Assembly: GCF_003344965.1 (NCBI RefSeq)
Contig: NZ_CP031194.1
Coordinates: forward strand, 3,410,001 to 3,474,000
Direction of reading: 5' to 3'
DNA from: Streptomyces paludis
GTDB taxonomy: Bacteria; Actinomycetota; Actinomycetes; Streptomycetales; Streptomycetaceae
Length of the DNA: 64,000 nt
The first letter of the stretch is position 1. Every line of letters starts with the position of its first letter. Below the pieces are notes generated by a model, which saw nothing but the letters and a program-made list of their open reading frames with translations, was not told the DNA's origin and ran no database searches. Positions 30,771 to 39,764 of the stretch are shown piece after piece. The position numbers were made by a program, and so were the translations under genes.

Positions 30771-32504
30771 GTGGACTTCACCGTGAAGCCGTCCACCACC
30801 ATCCGCCTGCCGGACGGCACGGAGCTGGCCTGGGAGGGCTTCGGCACCGGCCCCCTCGTGTACGACGGCGACTTCGCCGGCCACAGCGAACGCCTCCTGG
30901 GCCTCTCGCCGAGCGAGGTCGCCGAGCAGACCTCGCGCCGGCTGCTGCCGTACCGCGCAGGCGGCGAAGGTGACGCGCCCGCCCTCATCCTGCACTCCGC
31001 CACCCGCGCCACCAAGGGCTTCGACGGCGACGTGAGCGACCTGGCGGCCGGCCGGACCCCCTACGACTGCGCCACATATCTGGAAGCACGCGCGGTCTTC
31101 CTCGCGCGCCCCGGAGACCTGACGGTCGGGCGCACGGCTCCCTGGAAGGAGTCCGTACGGGTCTTCGGCATCGACTCGGTCGACCTGGGGGACCTGGAGC
31201 ACTACTACCTCTACCAAGCGCTGCTGGAAGCGGCGGTCCGGCACCCGGAAGGCACCGGGTCGGGCGCCACGGGCACCACCCCGAAAGCCACCACGCCCGC
31301 ACCACTGACCCGCATCATCGACTGGGTCCGGGCCCGCCCCCACGCGATCGTCCGTACGTACGCGCTGGACCGGGAGATGCAGATCTTCCTGCTGTGGCTG
31401 CTGCGCCGTACCGGACGGGAGAGCCTGCGGATCGACGCGAACAACCATGTGGTCTCGCTCGACTGGAACCGCAAACGGCATATCCATCCCTTCGTCGAGG
31501 ACGCCGAATCGCTCTCCGCGACCGGTATGCCCCCGGACGAACTCCTCGCCGCGGAACAGCGTCTCGGCGAGGGCTACCGCCGGGTGGGCATGGCCATCCC
31601 CGTCCTCCCCGGATACACGATGGCGCGCCCCGACGCGCCCGCCGAGCGCTTCGTGGAGGAAGCGGTACGCGCCGCCGCACTCCTGCGCCGGCGCTACGGG
31701 CTCACCCACGCGTTCCTCAAGCCCAGCCAGTCCGGCAGCGGCGCCCGTATCGTCGGCCCCATCGGCCTTCAGGACCTCGCGCTCCTGCGCGAGGCCGCCG
31801 CGGACGCCCATCAGTACGGGGACGACTACCTGCTGGAAGCCGCCGTGGACTACGTCACCGTCCCCGGCGCCCTCACCCCCTGCCCCGTGGCCCCCTCGGG
31901 CCACATCCGCAACGGCGAGATCGCCCCCGGCCTGACCCTCCAGATCCTGGACCGCTACTCCTGGGAGGGCAACGCCTACATCGACCGCCCCGAGTGGGAA
32001 CGGTGCGGACTGGCCGTCGGTCTGTACGACGACATGCGCCGGGCCATGCACGACATCCACGCCGCCTTCCGCAGCGAGGCCAGCGCCGCCGACGGCAGCC
32101 ACGGCGGACTGGTGACCGGCGGCGTCGACTTCGCCGTCGGCCGCCTGGGAGGAGTGTTCGGCGACCGTGTCCTGACCGGCGCGATCGACTTCAACTTCTC
32201 TTCCCACGGAGCCGAGTTACTCCGCGCCTTCCACGAACGCATCACCGCCGACCGGCCCCCCGCCGAGCACTACACCGCCACCCGCGTCTACCGCCCCACA
32301 GCCACCGCCACCCTCACCGACACCCGTACGGCCGTCCTGACCGCCCTGCCCAGCACAGCACGGGCCGAGGTCGTCGCCTGCGTACCGAATCGATGGGGCA
32401 TGGTGGCCGCCACCGGAACACACATGAACCACGCCATGGAACGCACCCAGGAGCTGATCGACACCCTGACCACAGCCGCCCTAGCCCAAAACCCAAAAGC
32501 CTGA
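30771..32504 (+). CDS. ATP-grasp-like ligase, uncharacterised
   Basis: 577-aa protein with a probable ATP-grasp fold in its second half. FLKPSQSGSGARIVG has Lys317 and a glycine-rich loop; YLLEAAVDYV has Glu356; LTGAIDFNFSSHGAELLRAF has the metal-binding Asp473-x-Asn475. This order matches peptide/amide ligases such as the PGM1 type. The first 300 residues (VDFTVKPSTTIRLPDGTELAWEG..., GDLEHYYLYQALLEAA) are not recognised. GTG 30771 has GGGAG 6 bases upstream; in-frame codons before it are low quality. Divergent from a glycosyltransferase, convergent with a ferredoxin. Ligase activity is inferred from motifs only. Confidence 0.65.
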   Translation: MDFTVKPSTTIRLPDGTELAWEGFGTGPLVYDGDFAGHSERLLGLSPSEVAEQTSRRLLPYRAGGEGDAPALILHSATRATKGFDGDVSDLAAGRTPYDCATYLEARAVFLARPGDLTVGRTAPWKESVRVFGIDSVDLGDLEHYYLYQALLEAAVRHPEGTGSGATGTTPKATTPAPLTRIIDWVRARPHAIVRTYALDREMQIFLLWLLRRTGRESLRIDANNHVVSLDWNRKRHIHPFVEDAESLSATGMPPDELLAAEQRLGEGYRRVGMAIPVLPGYTMARPDAPAERFVEEAVRAAALLRRRYGLTHAFLKPSQSGSGARIVGPIGLQDLALLREAAADAHQYGDDYLLEAAVDYVTVPGALTPCPVAPSGHIRNGEIAPGLTLQILDRYSWEGNAYIDRPEWERCGLAVGLYDDMRRAMHDIHAAFRSEASAADGSHGGLVTGGVDFAVGRLGGVFGDRVLTGAIDFNFSSHGAELLRAFHERITADRPPAEHYTATRVYRPTATATLTDTRTAVLTALPSTARAEVVACVPNRWGMVAATGTHMNHAMERTQELIDTLTTAALAQNPKA

Positions 32505-32567
32505 CCCCACCCTCCACCCCACCCCACCCACCCCACTTCACCTCACCTCACCTCACCTCACCTCACC
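32505..32567 (-). other. G-quadruplex-prone and TGAGG-repeat spacer
   Basis: Between the convergent ATP-grasp and ferredoxin genes. On the minus strand 32534-32517 reads GGGG T GGG T GGGG T GGGG, a four-run G-quadruplex motif with one-base loops. It is preceded (32567-32539) by about six copies of a 5-bp TGAGG-like unit. The ferredoxin transcript would carry both in its 3' end, so they may act as a terminator or RNA stability element. Confidence 0.65.
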
Positions 32568-32751
32568 CAAGGGCAATGGCCCGCGCAGGACAGGCCAACG
32601 CCCCCGCCGTCGCCTGGCTCTCAAGATCCGCCGAAACATCCGGATTGGGAACCACGCCATAACCTTCGTCATCCAAGCCATACACCTCGGGCGCCACCGC
32701 GTTGCACTGTCCGTGCCCCTCGCAGTTGTTCGAGTTCACCGAGACCCGCAT
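32563..32751 (-). CDS. small ferredoxin (3Fe-4S type)
   Basis: 62-aa ferredoxin of the kind that serves cytochrome P450s. The cluster motif CEGHGQCNAVAPEVY has His in place of the second Cys, and the last ligand is in ACPARAIAL; this pattern usually binds a 3Fe-4S cluster. No P450 or reductase is next to it, so its partner lies elsewhere. ATG 32751 gives GGAG six bases upstream; ATG 32754 directly precedes it. Confidence 0.88.
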   Translation of the reverse strand: MRVSVNSNNCEGHGQCNAVAPEVYGLDDEGYGVVPNPDVSADLESQATAGALACPARAIALG

Positions 32752-32925
32752 CATCTTCTCCAGCCGACCGGACGGTTGCCCCTCGGAACGGGACCAGCCA
32801 CACAGTTGGAGAGTAAGGGCGGTATAGCGCCAATTCCCGCAAAATCACCTGATTGGACCAATAAAGAAGCCCCCCAAGAACGCCACGGAGCACACGGCGG
32901 CCTGCGGAGGAGAACACGCCCCCGA

Positions 32926-33468
32926 TCATTCAGACCCGACGATCCCTTGCGCCCATTCCTGATCAAGGATGCTGAAGACATCGGAGTCACGCCAGCCGTC
33001 CCGGATCAACACGGTATGCCGGTGCCGCCCCTCGAAAACCATCCCGAGCTTGCCCAGTACCCGGGCCGAGGCAACGTTGCGAGGATCGCAGGTCGCAAAG
33101 ATCCGATGCAGCCCCAACGTCCCAAATCCCCTGCTCAGAAGCTCCCTACCGATGGCCGTACCCACACCCCGCCCCCACACCCGAGGATCCACGAGGTAGG
33201 AGATCTCCCCCTGCCGATGCGCCAGGCTACGAACCTTCAGCTCACCGATACCAACGACTTCACCGCCAACACAGGCCGCATAAACAAATCTCACCCGCGG
33301 CAACCGCAACCCACTATCCACCGCACCCCGAACAAACTCCCGCGTCTGCTCCTCAGTATTCGGCCCCCACCCCTGATACCGACAAGCCTCCGCCACCCCC
33401 GCAAAAACATGCACAGCCCGCCAGTCCCCCACAACAACCTCACGCAAAGCCACCGCCCCATAAGTCAC
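32926..33468 (-). CDS. GNAT family N-acetyltransferase
   Basis: 180-aa RimJ/RimL-like acetyltransferase. The acetyl-CoA binding region is DPRVWGRGVGTAIGRELLSRGFGTLGLHRIFATCDPRNVASARVLGKLGMVFEGR, with the R/Q-x-x-G-x-G/A loop as RGVGTA. It transfers an acetyl group to an amine of a protein or small molecule. GTG 33468 has GAGGA about 9 bases upstream. Third codon positions are less GC-biased than in neighbours, suggesting recent acquisition. It lies between the accessory patch and tRNA-Ser. Confidence 0.88.
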   Translation of the reverse strand: MTYGAVALREVVVGDWRAVHVFAGVAEACRYQGWGPNTEEQTREFVRGAVDSGLRLPRVRFVYAACVGGEVVGIGELKVRSLAHRQGEISYLVDPRVWGRGVGTAIGRELLSRGFGTLGLHRIFATCDPRNVASARVLGKLGMVFEGRHRHTVLIRDGWRDSDVFSILDQEWAQGIVGSE

Positions 33469-33573
33469 AAGCCGATCCTCACATGCCGGGAATCAGTAAG
33501 ACAGCCCCAGCAAAGAAGGGGCACCCCTCACCGAGGGACACCCCTTCTGACCTGCACCTACGTTGACCTGCTG

Positions 33574-33660
33574 CGGTGGGTGTGGGATTTGAACCCACGG
33601 TGACATCGCTGCCACGACGGTTTTCAAGACCGTTCCCTTAGGCCGCTCGGGCAACCCACC
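33574..33660 (-). tRNA. tRNA-Ser (anticodon TGA)
   Basis: 87-nt class II tRNA. The acceptor stem GGTGGGT pairs with ACCCACC, the D region is TGCCCGAGCGGCC, the anticodon arm GACGGTCTTGAAAACCGTC places TGA in the loop, a long variable arm follows, and the T arm is GTGGGTTCAAATCCCAC. CCA is not encoded. It reads UCA/UCN serine codons. No truncated tRNA copy or integrase is nearby. Confidence 0.97.
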
Positions 33661-33848
33661 AACACCCCGCCCACCTGCTACGGAGCGGCTACAGCCTACC
33701 GGGCTCGGGTCGGCTCGGGGGCCGTTGGTCCGTCTCTGGGGTGCAGGATGCGGAAAGGGCAGGCGCTGAGGGGGCTTTGTTGGTGGGGGTGGGGCGCCGG
33801 CTTCGGTGGTGGCCCTTGTTGTCAGACCTGGGTGTGAGACTGCGGGGT

Positions 33849-34646
33849 ATGTCTCTCGCTGATCTCAGTCTCGGCCAGTGGCGGCTCTTCGAGTTGTCCG
33901 CGGCACGTCGTGTTGCGCAGGAAGCGGCTGCCCGGGTGGATGGCCGTGTGACCGTTGTCGAGACCGTTGAGCATCTCGGCGCTCCGCTGCACCGTGTGCG
34001 GATCGAGCGGAACGGGCAGGAGTTCGCCCTGATACCCGGCGGGGCGGTGACGCTCGGGTTCGATCTCGATGCCTGGCGTCCGACGGCAGAGCAGAGTGCT
34101 GACTACGCGGAGAGCCTGGAGCAGGGCTTCGGTTATGGGGCTGATCTGCGGGCACACCTCGCTGAGATACTCAGCCCGCGCCGCAGTGCCGTCCTCGACA
34201 CGGTGCTCATGGCCGTGGAGGACGAGAATCTGACCGAAGCGCCCGCCGACATGCCGGCCGTCCTCGCCGCGCGTGGCCTCCGGATGGCGAGCGCCGACGA
34301 GTGGGAGCACGCCTGTGGCGCGGGCGCGAACACGCTGTTCCGGTGGGGAAATGACTGTCCGCTCGACCGCATCCCCTACGGGGACCGCACCGGCCCGCAT
34401 CAGCGGCTCAGCGGCTTCGGGCTGCGGATCGCGTACGACACCTACCGTACGGAGCTGACCAGCGACAGCACCGCGGTCCACGGCGGCGACGGCGGCGAGT
34501 CCGTGTGCGGGGGTTACGGCCACATGCTGGCGTGGCTGCCCCTCGCCACCGCCAACCGCAATCCGTTCCTGGCCGAGTACGTGTACGGGCCGGACGGTGA
34601 AGACCTCTGCGAGGACCTCTCCACCCGGCCCGTACTCACGCTCTGA
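33849..34646 (+). CDS. FGE-sulfatase-domain-like protein
   Basis: 265-aa hypothetical protein. The middle (FALIPGGAVTLGFDLDAWRPT) and the ASADEWEHACGAGANTLFRWGNDCPLDRIPYG block resemble the formylglycine-generating enzyme/SUMF1-type fold, where A-x-x-x-E-W-E-x-A and the RWGN turn are conserved. The active-site cysteines and the C-terminal R-G-G-S-W block of true FGE are not evident, so it is more likely a binding or enzymatically distinct relative. ATG 33849 is chosen because upstream codons are G/T-rich and atypical. It stands alone between tRNA-Ser and htrA. Confidence 0.6.
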   Translation: MSLADLSLGQWRLFELSAARRVAQEAAARVDGRVTVVETVEHLGAPLHRVRIERNGQEFALIPGGAVTLGFDLDAWRPTAEQSADYAESLEQGFGYGADLRAHLAEILSPRRSAVLDTVLMAVEDENLTEAPADMPAVLAARGLRMASADEWEHACGAGANTLFRWGNDCPLDRIPYGDRTGPHQRLSGFGLRIAYDTYRTELTSDSTAVHGGDGGESVCGGYGHMLAWLPLATANRNPFLAEYVYGPDGEDLCEDLSTRPVLTL

Positions 34647-34686
34647 TCCGGCTCAGGTACGCGGGGCGGCTCGGGGTGCCCGGCGG

Positions 34687-36204
34687 TCAGTTGTCGCCTT
34701 CGCGTTTGCCCAGGGTTACTTGGGCGGTGGATTCCTTGCCGTCGCGCTTGTAGGTGAGGGTGACCGTGTCGCCGGGCTGGTGGGTCCAGATCTGGCCGAT
34801 CAGGGTGGGGCCGCTGTCGATCGGGGTGTCGTTGAACTTGGTGATGACGTCGCCCGCCTTGAGGCCGGCCTTGGCGGCGGGGCCGTTCGGGGAGATGGCC
34901 GGGGTGCCGCCCTCGCCCTGGGGGGAGATCGTGGCGCCTTCGCCTTCCGCGTTCATCGTGACCGTGGCGCCGATCAGGGGGTAGACCGGCTTGCCCGTCT
35001 TGATGAGCTGTTCGGCCACGTTCTTCGCCTGGTTGATCGGAATGGCGAAGCCGAGGCCGATCGAGCCCGACTGGGACTGGCCGATGCCGCCGCTGCCGGC
35101 CGACTGGATGGCCGAGTTGATGCCGATGACCGCGCCGCGCGAGTCCAGGAGCGGGCCGCCGGAGTTGCCGGGGTTGATCGAGGCGTCGGTCTGGAGGGCG
35201 CTCATGTACGAGCTGCTGGAGCCGGAACCGTCACCCGAGGCGACCGGGCGGTTCTTGGCGCTGATGATGCCCGTCGTGACGGTGTTGGAGAGGCCGAAGG
35301 GGGCGCCGATCGCGATCGTCGTGTCGCCGACCGCGACCTTCTCCGAGTCGGCGAGGGGCAGCGGCGTCAGACCGGAGGGCGCGTCCTTGAGTTTCACCAC
35401 CGCCACGTCGTAGCCCTCGGCCCGGCCGATGACCTCCGCCTGATACTTCTTGCCGTCGGAGAACGTCGCGGTGAGTTCACCGCTGTCCGCCGCAGAGGCC
35501 ACAACGTGGTTGTTGGTGAGGATGTGGCCCTCCTTGTCGTAGATAAAGCCGGTGCCCGTACCGCCCTCGCCGTTGCCGCCCTTCGCCTCGATGGTGACGA
35601 CGCTCGGCAGCGACTTCTGGGCCACGCCGGCGACCGTACCGGCGTCGCGCTTGAGGTCCTTCGGGGTGCCGGCCGAGACCGTGGTCGAACCGATCGAGCC
35701 GCTGTCGTTGTTCTTCGCGCCCCAGTAGCCGATCCCGCCGCCGATCCCGCCCGCGACCAGCGCGGCCACGACCACCGCCGTCACCAGGCCACTCGAACGC
35801 TTGCGCGGCTGCGGCTGCGCCTGCGGATCGAACTGCTGCGGATCCAGCTGCTGGGTCGCGTAGCCCGGCATCGGCGCGCCCCACGCCGGCGCGCCCGCGC
35901 CGGCACCGGCACCGTACGCGGGGATTGCGGGCGGGGGCGGCGGCCATCCGGCGGCGGCCGACGAGTCCGCCGCTGTTGTCGCTTCCGGGGACGGGGCCGG
36001 GGCCGAGGCCGGGTACGGGGCTGGGGCTGGGGCCGGGGCGTGTACGGGGGCCGCGGGGGCCGTCGGCTGCTCGGGCTGTACCGGCGGACGGTCGTGCACG
36101 GCATCTCTCGGAGCGGACGCGGGCGTGCCCTCAGGAGCGGCATCCGGCACAGGAGGTACGGACGGGGCGGCGGGGACCGCGTTGCCCTCGTTCTCGGTGC
36201 TCAC
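34687..36204 (-). CDS. HtrA/DegP-type serine protease (S1C) with PDZ domain
   Basis: 505-aa membrane-anchored envelope protease. The Pro/Ala-rich cytosolic N-terminus (about 1-140) and one helix (SSGLVTAVVVAALVAGGIGGGIGYW) precede a trypsin-like domain with His (HILTNNHVVAS), Asp (YDVAVVKL) and Ser (INPGNSGGPLLD), then a PDZ domain (GPAAKAGLKAGDVITKFNDTPIDSGPTL). Such proteases degrade or refold damaged secreted proteins. GTG 36204 has GAGGAG 8 bases upstream. Streptomyces htrA genes are typically under envelope-stress control; the site is not visible here. Divergent from the GDPD gene. Confidence 0.94.
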   Translation of the reverse strand: MSTENEGNAVPAAPSVPPVPDAAPEGTPASAPRDAVHDRPPVQPEQPTAPAAPVHAPAPAPAPYPASAPAPSPEATTAADSSAAAGWPPPPPAIPAYGAGAGAGAPAWGAPMPGYATQQLDPQQFDPQAQPQPRKRSSGLVTAVVVAALVAGGIGGGIGYWGAKNNDSGSIGSTTVSAGTPKDLKRDAGTVAGVAQKSLPSVVTIEAKGGNGEGGTGTGFIYDKEGHILTNNHVVASAADSGELTATFSDGKKYQAEVIGRAEGYDVAVVKLKDAPSGLTPLPLADSEKVAVGDTTIAIGAPFGLSNTVTTGIISAKNRPVASGDGSGSSSSYMSALQTDASINPGNSGGPLLDSRGAVIGINSAIQSAGSGGIGQSQSGSIGLGFAIPINQAKNVAEQLIKTGKPVYPLIGATVTMNAEGEGATISPQGEGGTPAISPNGPAAKAGLKAGDVITKFNDTPIDSGPTLIGQIWTHQPGDTVTLTYKRDGKESTAQVTLGKREGDN

Positions 36205-36430
36205 AGCTCTTTCTCCTCGGTTCCACATCGTCTTCGGCAAGAGTTCCGCTATTGGATTGTGCGGTCAGCTTTTCCCACGGCACGTCAGGCCACTGTAAGC
36301 GGGACCTGTGCATCCGGCCGCCACCCTTTATTACGGACATAACGAACGCGTCTGGCAGTGTGAGGCCCGCCACTCACCCGGCCACTCCGTCCCGGCACGG
36401 CCCGCTCCGTCACGATGACACCATGGCCCC

Positions 36431-37267
36431 GTGACTCAAGCACGACAGCGCAGCATCCAGGTCATCGCCCACCGCGGAGCGTCGGAGGACGCGCCCGAGC
36501 ACACCCTGGCCGCGTACATGAAAGCCATCGAGGACGGCGCCGACGCGCTTGAGTGCGATGTACGGCTCACGGCGGACGGCCATCTGGTCTGTGTGCACGA
36601 CCGGCGTGTGAACCGCACCTCCAACGGGCGCGGCGCCGTCTCCGCCCTGGAGCTGGCCGATCTCGCGGCGCTCGACTTCGGCTCCTGGAAGGACAGCGAG
36701 GAGAGCCCGGACTGGCGCGACCCCGGTTTCACCTCCGTACTCACCCTGGAGCGGCTCCTCGAACTGGTCGCGGACGCGGGCCGGCCCCTCCAGCTCGCCA
36801 TCGAGACCAAACACCCGACCCGCTGGGCCGGTCAGGTGGAGGAGCGGCTGCTGCAACTGCTGCGGCGCTTCGGGCTCGACAACCCGGGGACGGCAACAGG
36901 GGCGGAGGCGGCCGGCGACGGGCCCGGCAGTCAGTCCGCCGTACGGATCATGAGCTTCTCCGCGCGCTCCCTGCACCGGATCGCCTCCGCCGCGCCCCAG
37001 CTGCCGACCGTCTACCTCATGCAGTTCGTCTCGCCCCGGCTGCGCGACGGGTGGCTGCCCGCGGGCGCGCAGATCGCCGGACCCGGAATCCGGATCGTAC
37101 GGAACCACCCCGGCTATATCGCCCGGCTGCACCGGGCGGGGCGCCGTGTGCACGTCTGGACGGTGAACGAACCGGAGGACGTCGAGCTGTGTGTCCGGCT
37201 CGGCGTGGACGCGATCATCACCAACCGGCCCAAGCAGGTCCTCGCGCAGCTCGGCCGGAGCGTCTGA
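36431..37267 (+). CDS. glycerophosphodiester phosphodiesterase
   Basis: 278-aa GDPD-family enzyme that hydrolyses glycerophosphodiesters to glycerol 3-phosphate and an alcohol. The TIM-barrel motifs are intact: IAHRGASEDAPEHTLAAY (catalytic HRG plus metal Glu), ALECDVRLTADGHLVCVHD (E-x-D and H-D), AIETKHP (Glu/Lys) and VHVWTVNEPEDVELCVRLGVDAIITNRP. No signal peptide, so cytosolic, acting on lipid turnover products. GTG 36431 begins close to the htrA divergent promoter region. Confidence 0.94.
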   Translation: MTQARQRSIQVIAHRGASEDAPEHTLAAYMKAIEDGADALECDVRLTADGHLVCVHDRRVNRTSNGRGAVSALELADLAALDFGSWKDSEESPDWRDPGFTSVLTLERLLELVADAGRPLQLAIETKHPTRWAGQVEERLLQLLRRFGLDNPGTATGAEAAGDGPGSQSAVRIMSFSARSLHRIASAAPQLPTVYLMQFVSPRLRDGWLPAGAQIAGPGIRIVRNHPGYIARLHRAGRRVHVWTVNEPEDVELCVRLGVDAIITNRPKQVLAQLGRSV

Positions 37268-37483
37268 CCTGCCCCGGAACCTGCGTCTGGCCTACGTCCG
37301 ACCTGCGCCTGGCCCTGGCCGGCAACGTCCGGTGGGGCGGCGCCCACCGTCACGGGGAGTGCACCGGCGCGCGTGTCCGGTCCTCCGCCGTGGCGAGTGC
37401 GTCAATGGCCTCGCTCCGTACGGTTTCCGGTCCGGGCCCCCGGGGCATCCACACCGTGGCGTGGGGCAAAGGAGGTCTCGGGG

Positions 37484-38203
37484 GTGGCGTTTGTGGTGGC
37501 ACAAGAAGTGCCCACGTCGTCGAGCATGGCCGTTCCTCATGGCCCTGCGGGCGTGGGGAAAGCGCGGCGCCGGATGCGGGAGCAGCTGAGCCGCGGCGGG
37601 GTCTCGGACTCGGTCGTCGATGATGCCGTACTGGTCCTTTCCGAACTCCTCAGCAACGCCTGCCGGCACGGCAGACCGCTGGGGCGCGGCGAAATCGGCG
37701 ACGGCGACATCCGGGCCGCCTGGCGTGTCGACAGGGCGGGCGGGCTGACCGTCGAGGTCACGGACGGTGGCGGCCCGACCCGGCCCGTTCCGGCCACCCC
37801 GTCGGTCACGGCCCGGGGCGGTCGCGGGCTCAACATCATCACGTCCCTCGCGCACGACTGGGGCGTACGGGACGGCGCGTCCGGCGAGGTCACGGTCTGG
37901 GCCGTCATAACGGAAGGGCACGGTCGCGACGATTACGCTACGCGCGTCACTGCCCCGGGACACGGTACGGGCGCAGGTGCCGGTACGGGCGCGAGTACGG
38001 GGCCGGGGGCGGGGCCCGGGGCCGGTGCGGGGCCGGGTGCCGCGCCCGGTCCGGGGCTGACGGTGGCGCTGGCCGGCATGGGCGGACTGGACAGCCTGGG
38101 CCACGTGGAGGGGCTGGACGGACTGGACGCGCTGGACCGGTTGGAGAGACTCGATCCGTTCGACGGGCTGGGCTTCGCGGGCGCGTTCGACGACATCGGC
38201 TGA
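37484..38203 (+). CDS. SpoIIAB-like ATP-binding protein with Gly/Ala-rich tail
   Basis: 239-aa HATPase_c_2 protein. The N-box VLSELLSNACRHGRPLG, Asp box VEVTDGGGPTRPV and G2 box GRGLNIITSLAHDWGV are present, followed by a Gly/Ala/Pro low-complexity run (about 160-190) and a tail of Leu-Asp-rich repeats (LDSLGHVEGLDGLDALDRLERLDPFDGLG). GTG 37484 is well supported by AAAGGAGG 7-8 bases upstream; the longer upstream frame is out-of-pattern. The tail could mediate oligomerisation or partner binding. Likely an anti-sigma-type regulator. Confidence 0.82.
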   Translation: MAFVVAQEVPTSSSMAVPHGPAGVGKARRRMREQLSRGGVSDSVVDDAVLVLSELLSNACRHGRPLGRGEIGDGDIRAAWRVDRAGGLTVEVTDGGGPTRPVPATPSVTARGGRGLNIITSLAHDWGVRDGASGEVTVWAVITEGHGRDDYATRVTAPGHGTGAGAGTGASTGPGAGPGAGAGPGAAPGPGLTVALAGMGGLDSLGHVEGLDGLDALDRLERLDPFDGLGFAGAFDDIG

Positions 38204-38374
38204 CGACACGGCTGACGACACGGCTGACGCATCGGCCGTTGGAAGCAGCAGCGAGAAGCAAGCAGCGACAGCGACGCGGAGGGGCGCCTTCCGCGCCCGG
38301 CAGACGCCACTTGGGGCGTACTCGTCTAGGCTCACGCCGGTACCGCAACGCCGCTCCCGGGAGAAAGCCACACC

Positions 38375-39340
38375 ATGGCCAAGAAGCGCCCCCAGACGAA
38401 GGCCGCGAAGTCTCAGCTCACGGACGGACAGGTTCCGGTGGTGGGGGCGCGCGAGCCCTGCCCGTGCGGTTCGGGCCGTCGTTACAAGGCATGTCACGGC
38501 CGGGCCGCCGCGCACGCCGTGGCCGAGCTGGTCCAGCGCCCCTTCGAGGGCCTGGCCGGCGAGTGCGACTGGGTCGCGCTGCGCGAGCTGGTGCCCGCCG
38601 CGACCGTAGAGCTGACCCTGAAGGACGGGCTGCCCGAAGGCGTCCCGTCCGTCACCCTGGCGACCGTCCTGCCGATGGCCTGGCCCGCGCTGCGCCGCGA
38701 TGACGGTTCCGTACTCCTCGCGCTCCAGAACGACACGTCGTCGGGCGATCTGAGCCGGGATCTCGCCGACACGCTCCGGCGTGCGCTGGTGGCCGAGCCG
38801 GGCAGCCCGGTCGCGGCGCACCGGGTCGAGGCCGACGGCCCGCGGCTCCAGGACCTGCTGGACCCCGAGGCCGCGTTCACGCCGGTCGTCCACCCCGGGT
38901 TCGAGTTCTGGGTGCCGGACGCGGAGAACGCGTCGCCCGACGTGGCGGCCTCCCTGGAGCGCGCCAACGCCGCCGCGATCCCGACCGCCCTGCTCACCGG
39001 TACGGACGCCGCCTACTGGTGCGAGACGCCGGAGAAGAACCACCTGCGCTGGGTCATGCCGTACCCGGAGGAGAAGCTGCTGGACGCGCTCGCGCGCCTG
39101 CACGCCGCGGGCACGTCGAGCCTCGGGGAGGGCACCCGGCTGGTCGGTTCCTTCCGGGCGCACGGGCTGACCGTGCCGGTGTGGGACCTGCCGAGCGCCA
39201 TGGGCGCGGAGGAGTGCGAGAAGCCCGCGGCGGAGTTCGCCGAGCGGCTGGCGGCGGCGCTCGCGGTCGACGCGCCGCTGACCGGCGAGGAGCGCCGGGC
39301 GCGCGGAGGACTCACCAACCGGCAGATCACGCTCAGCTGA
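38375..39340 (+). CDS. DUF5926 family protein with SEC-C motif
   Basis: 321-aa cytosolic protein. A basic N-terminus and a SEC-C zinc motif (EPCPCGSGRRYKACHG, residues about 27-42) lead into the DUF5926 domain conserved in Streptomyces (VELVQRPFEGLAGECDWVALRELVPAATVELTLKDG..., then FEFWVPDAENASPDVAASLERANAAAIPTA). The SEC-C motif suggests contact with SecB- or ribosome-associated partners or simply a structural zinc; the function is unknown. A good GGGAGAAAG ribosome binding site precedes ATG 38375. Confidence 0.85.
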   Translation: MAKKRPQTKAAKSQLTDGQVPVVGAREPCPCGSGRRYKACHGRAAAHAVAELVQRPFEGLAGECDWVALRELVPAATVELTLKDGLPEGVPSVTLATVLPMAWPALRRDDGSVLLALQNDTSSGDLSRDLADTLRRALVAEPGSPVAAHRVEADGPRLQDLLDPEAAFTPVVHPGFEFWVPDAENASPDVAASLERANAAAIPTALLTGTDAAYWCETPEKNHLRWVMPYPEEKLLDALARLHAAGTSSLGEGTRLVGSFRAHGLTVPVWDLPSAMGAEECEKPAAEFAERLAAALAVDAPLTGEERRARGGLTNRQITLS

Positions 39341-39764
39341 CGCGGCCGGTCTATCGATCGGTTGATCGGTCTATCGGTGGAGCGTGCGGGCGGCTGTCGG
39401 TCCTGTGATCGACCCGCCCGGCCATCCGCGACATCCCTGACATCCGTGGCACCTGTCGCGCCGCCCGCCCTACCGGCAAGTAATTCATTGCCTGAATACA
39501 CCAGATCGAATTTGCTAACTGCCGATCTCTTGTTACCGTTCTAGAAGCCCGGTCGCTGGTGCATCCCCCGTCGCCAGCGACCGGGCGTTCGCGTTCCCGG
39601 CTTCCCGCCCGTTCTCCGCCCGTTGCACACGACAACGCGGCAGCGGATGCGCCCCTGACGCGCCCCCAGCGCACGCTGGGCACACACTCCCGCCAGGCCC
39701 ACTCCGGCGCGTACGCCAGTTCCGCGCGTACGTCTCCAGCGCTACGTCTCCGGCGCGTACGCCG
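39341..39764. other. non-coding gap between DUF5926 and primase-like genes
   Basis: No gene supported. It contains a cluster of GATCGGT-like repeats (39353-39381), an AT-rich patch (39477-39545) and the terminator described at 39547-39586. The remainder is C-rich without codon pattern. Confidence 0.6.
39547..39586. terminator. 13-bp perfect hairpin
   Basis: GCCCGGTCGCTGG (39547-39559) pairs with 39574-39586 around a 14-base loop. It lies 200 bases past the DUF5926 stop and 180 bases past the primase-like stop, between two convergent genes, so it can serve both. Confidence 0.75.

Noticed and set aside
33574..33660. tRNA-Ser as an integration site
   Set aside because: No duplicated tRNA 3' end and no adjacent integrase; the acetyltransferase next to it shows no element boundaries.
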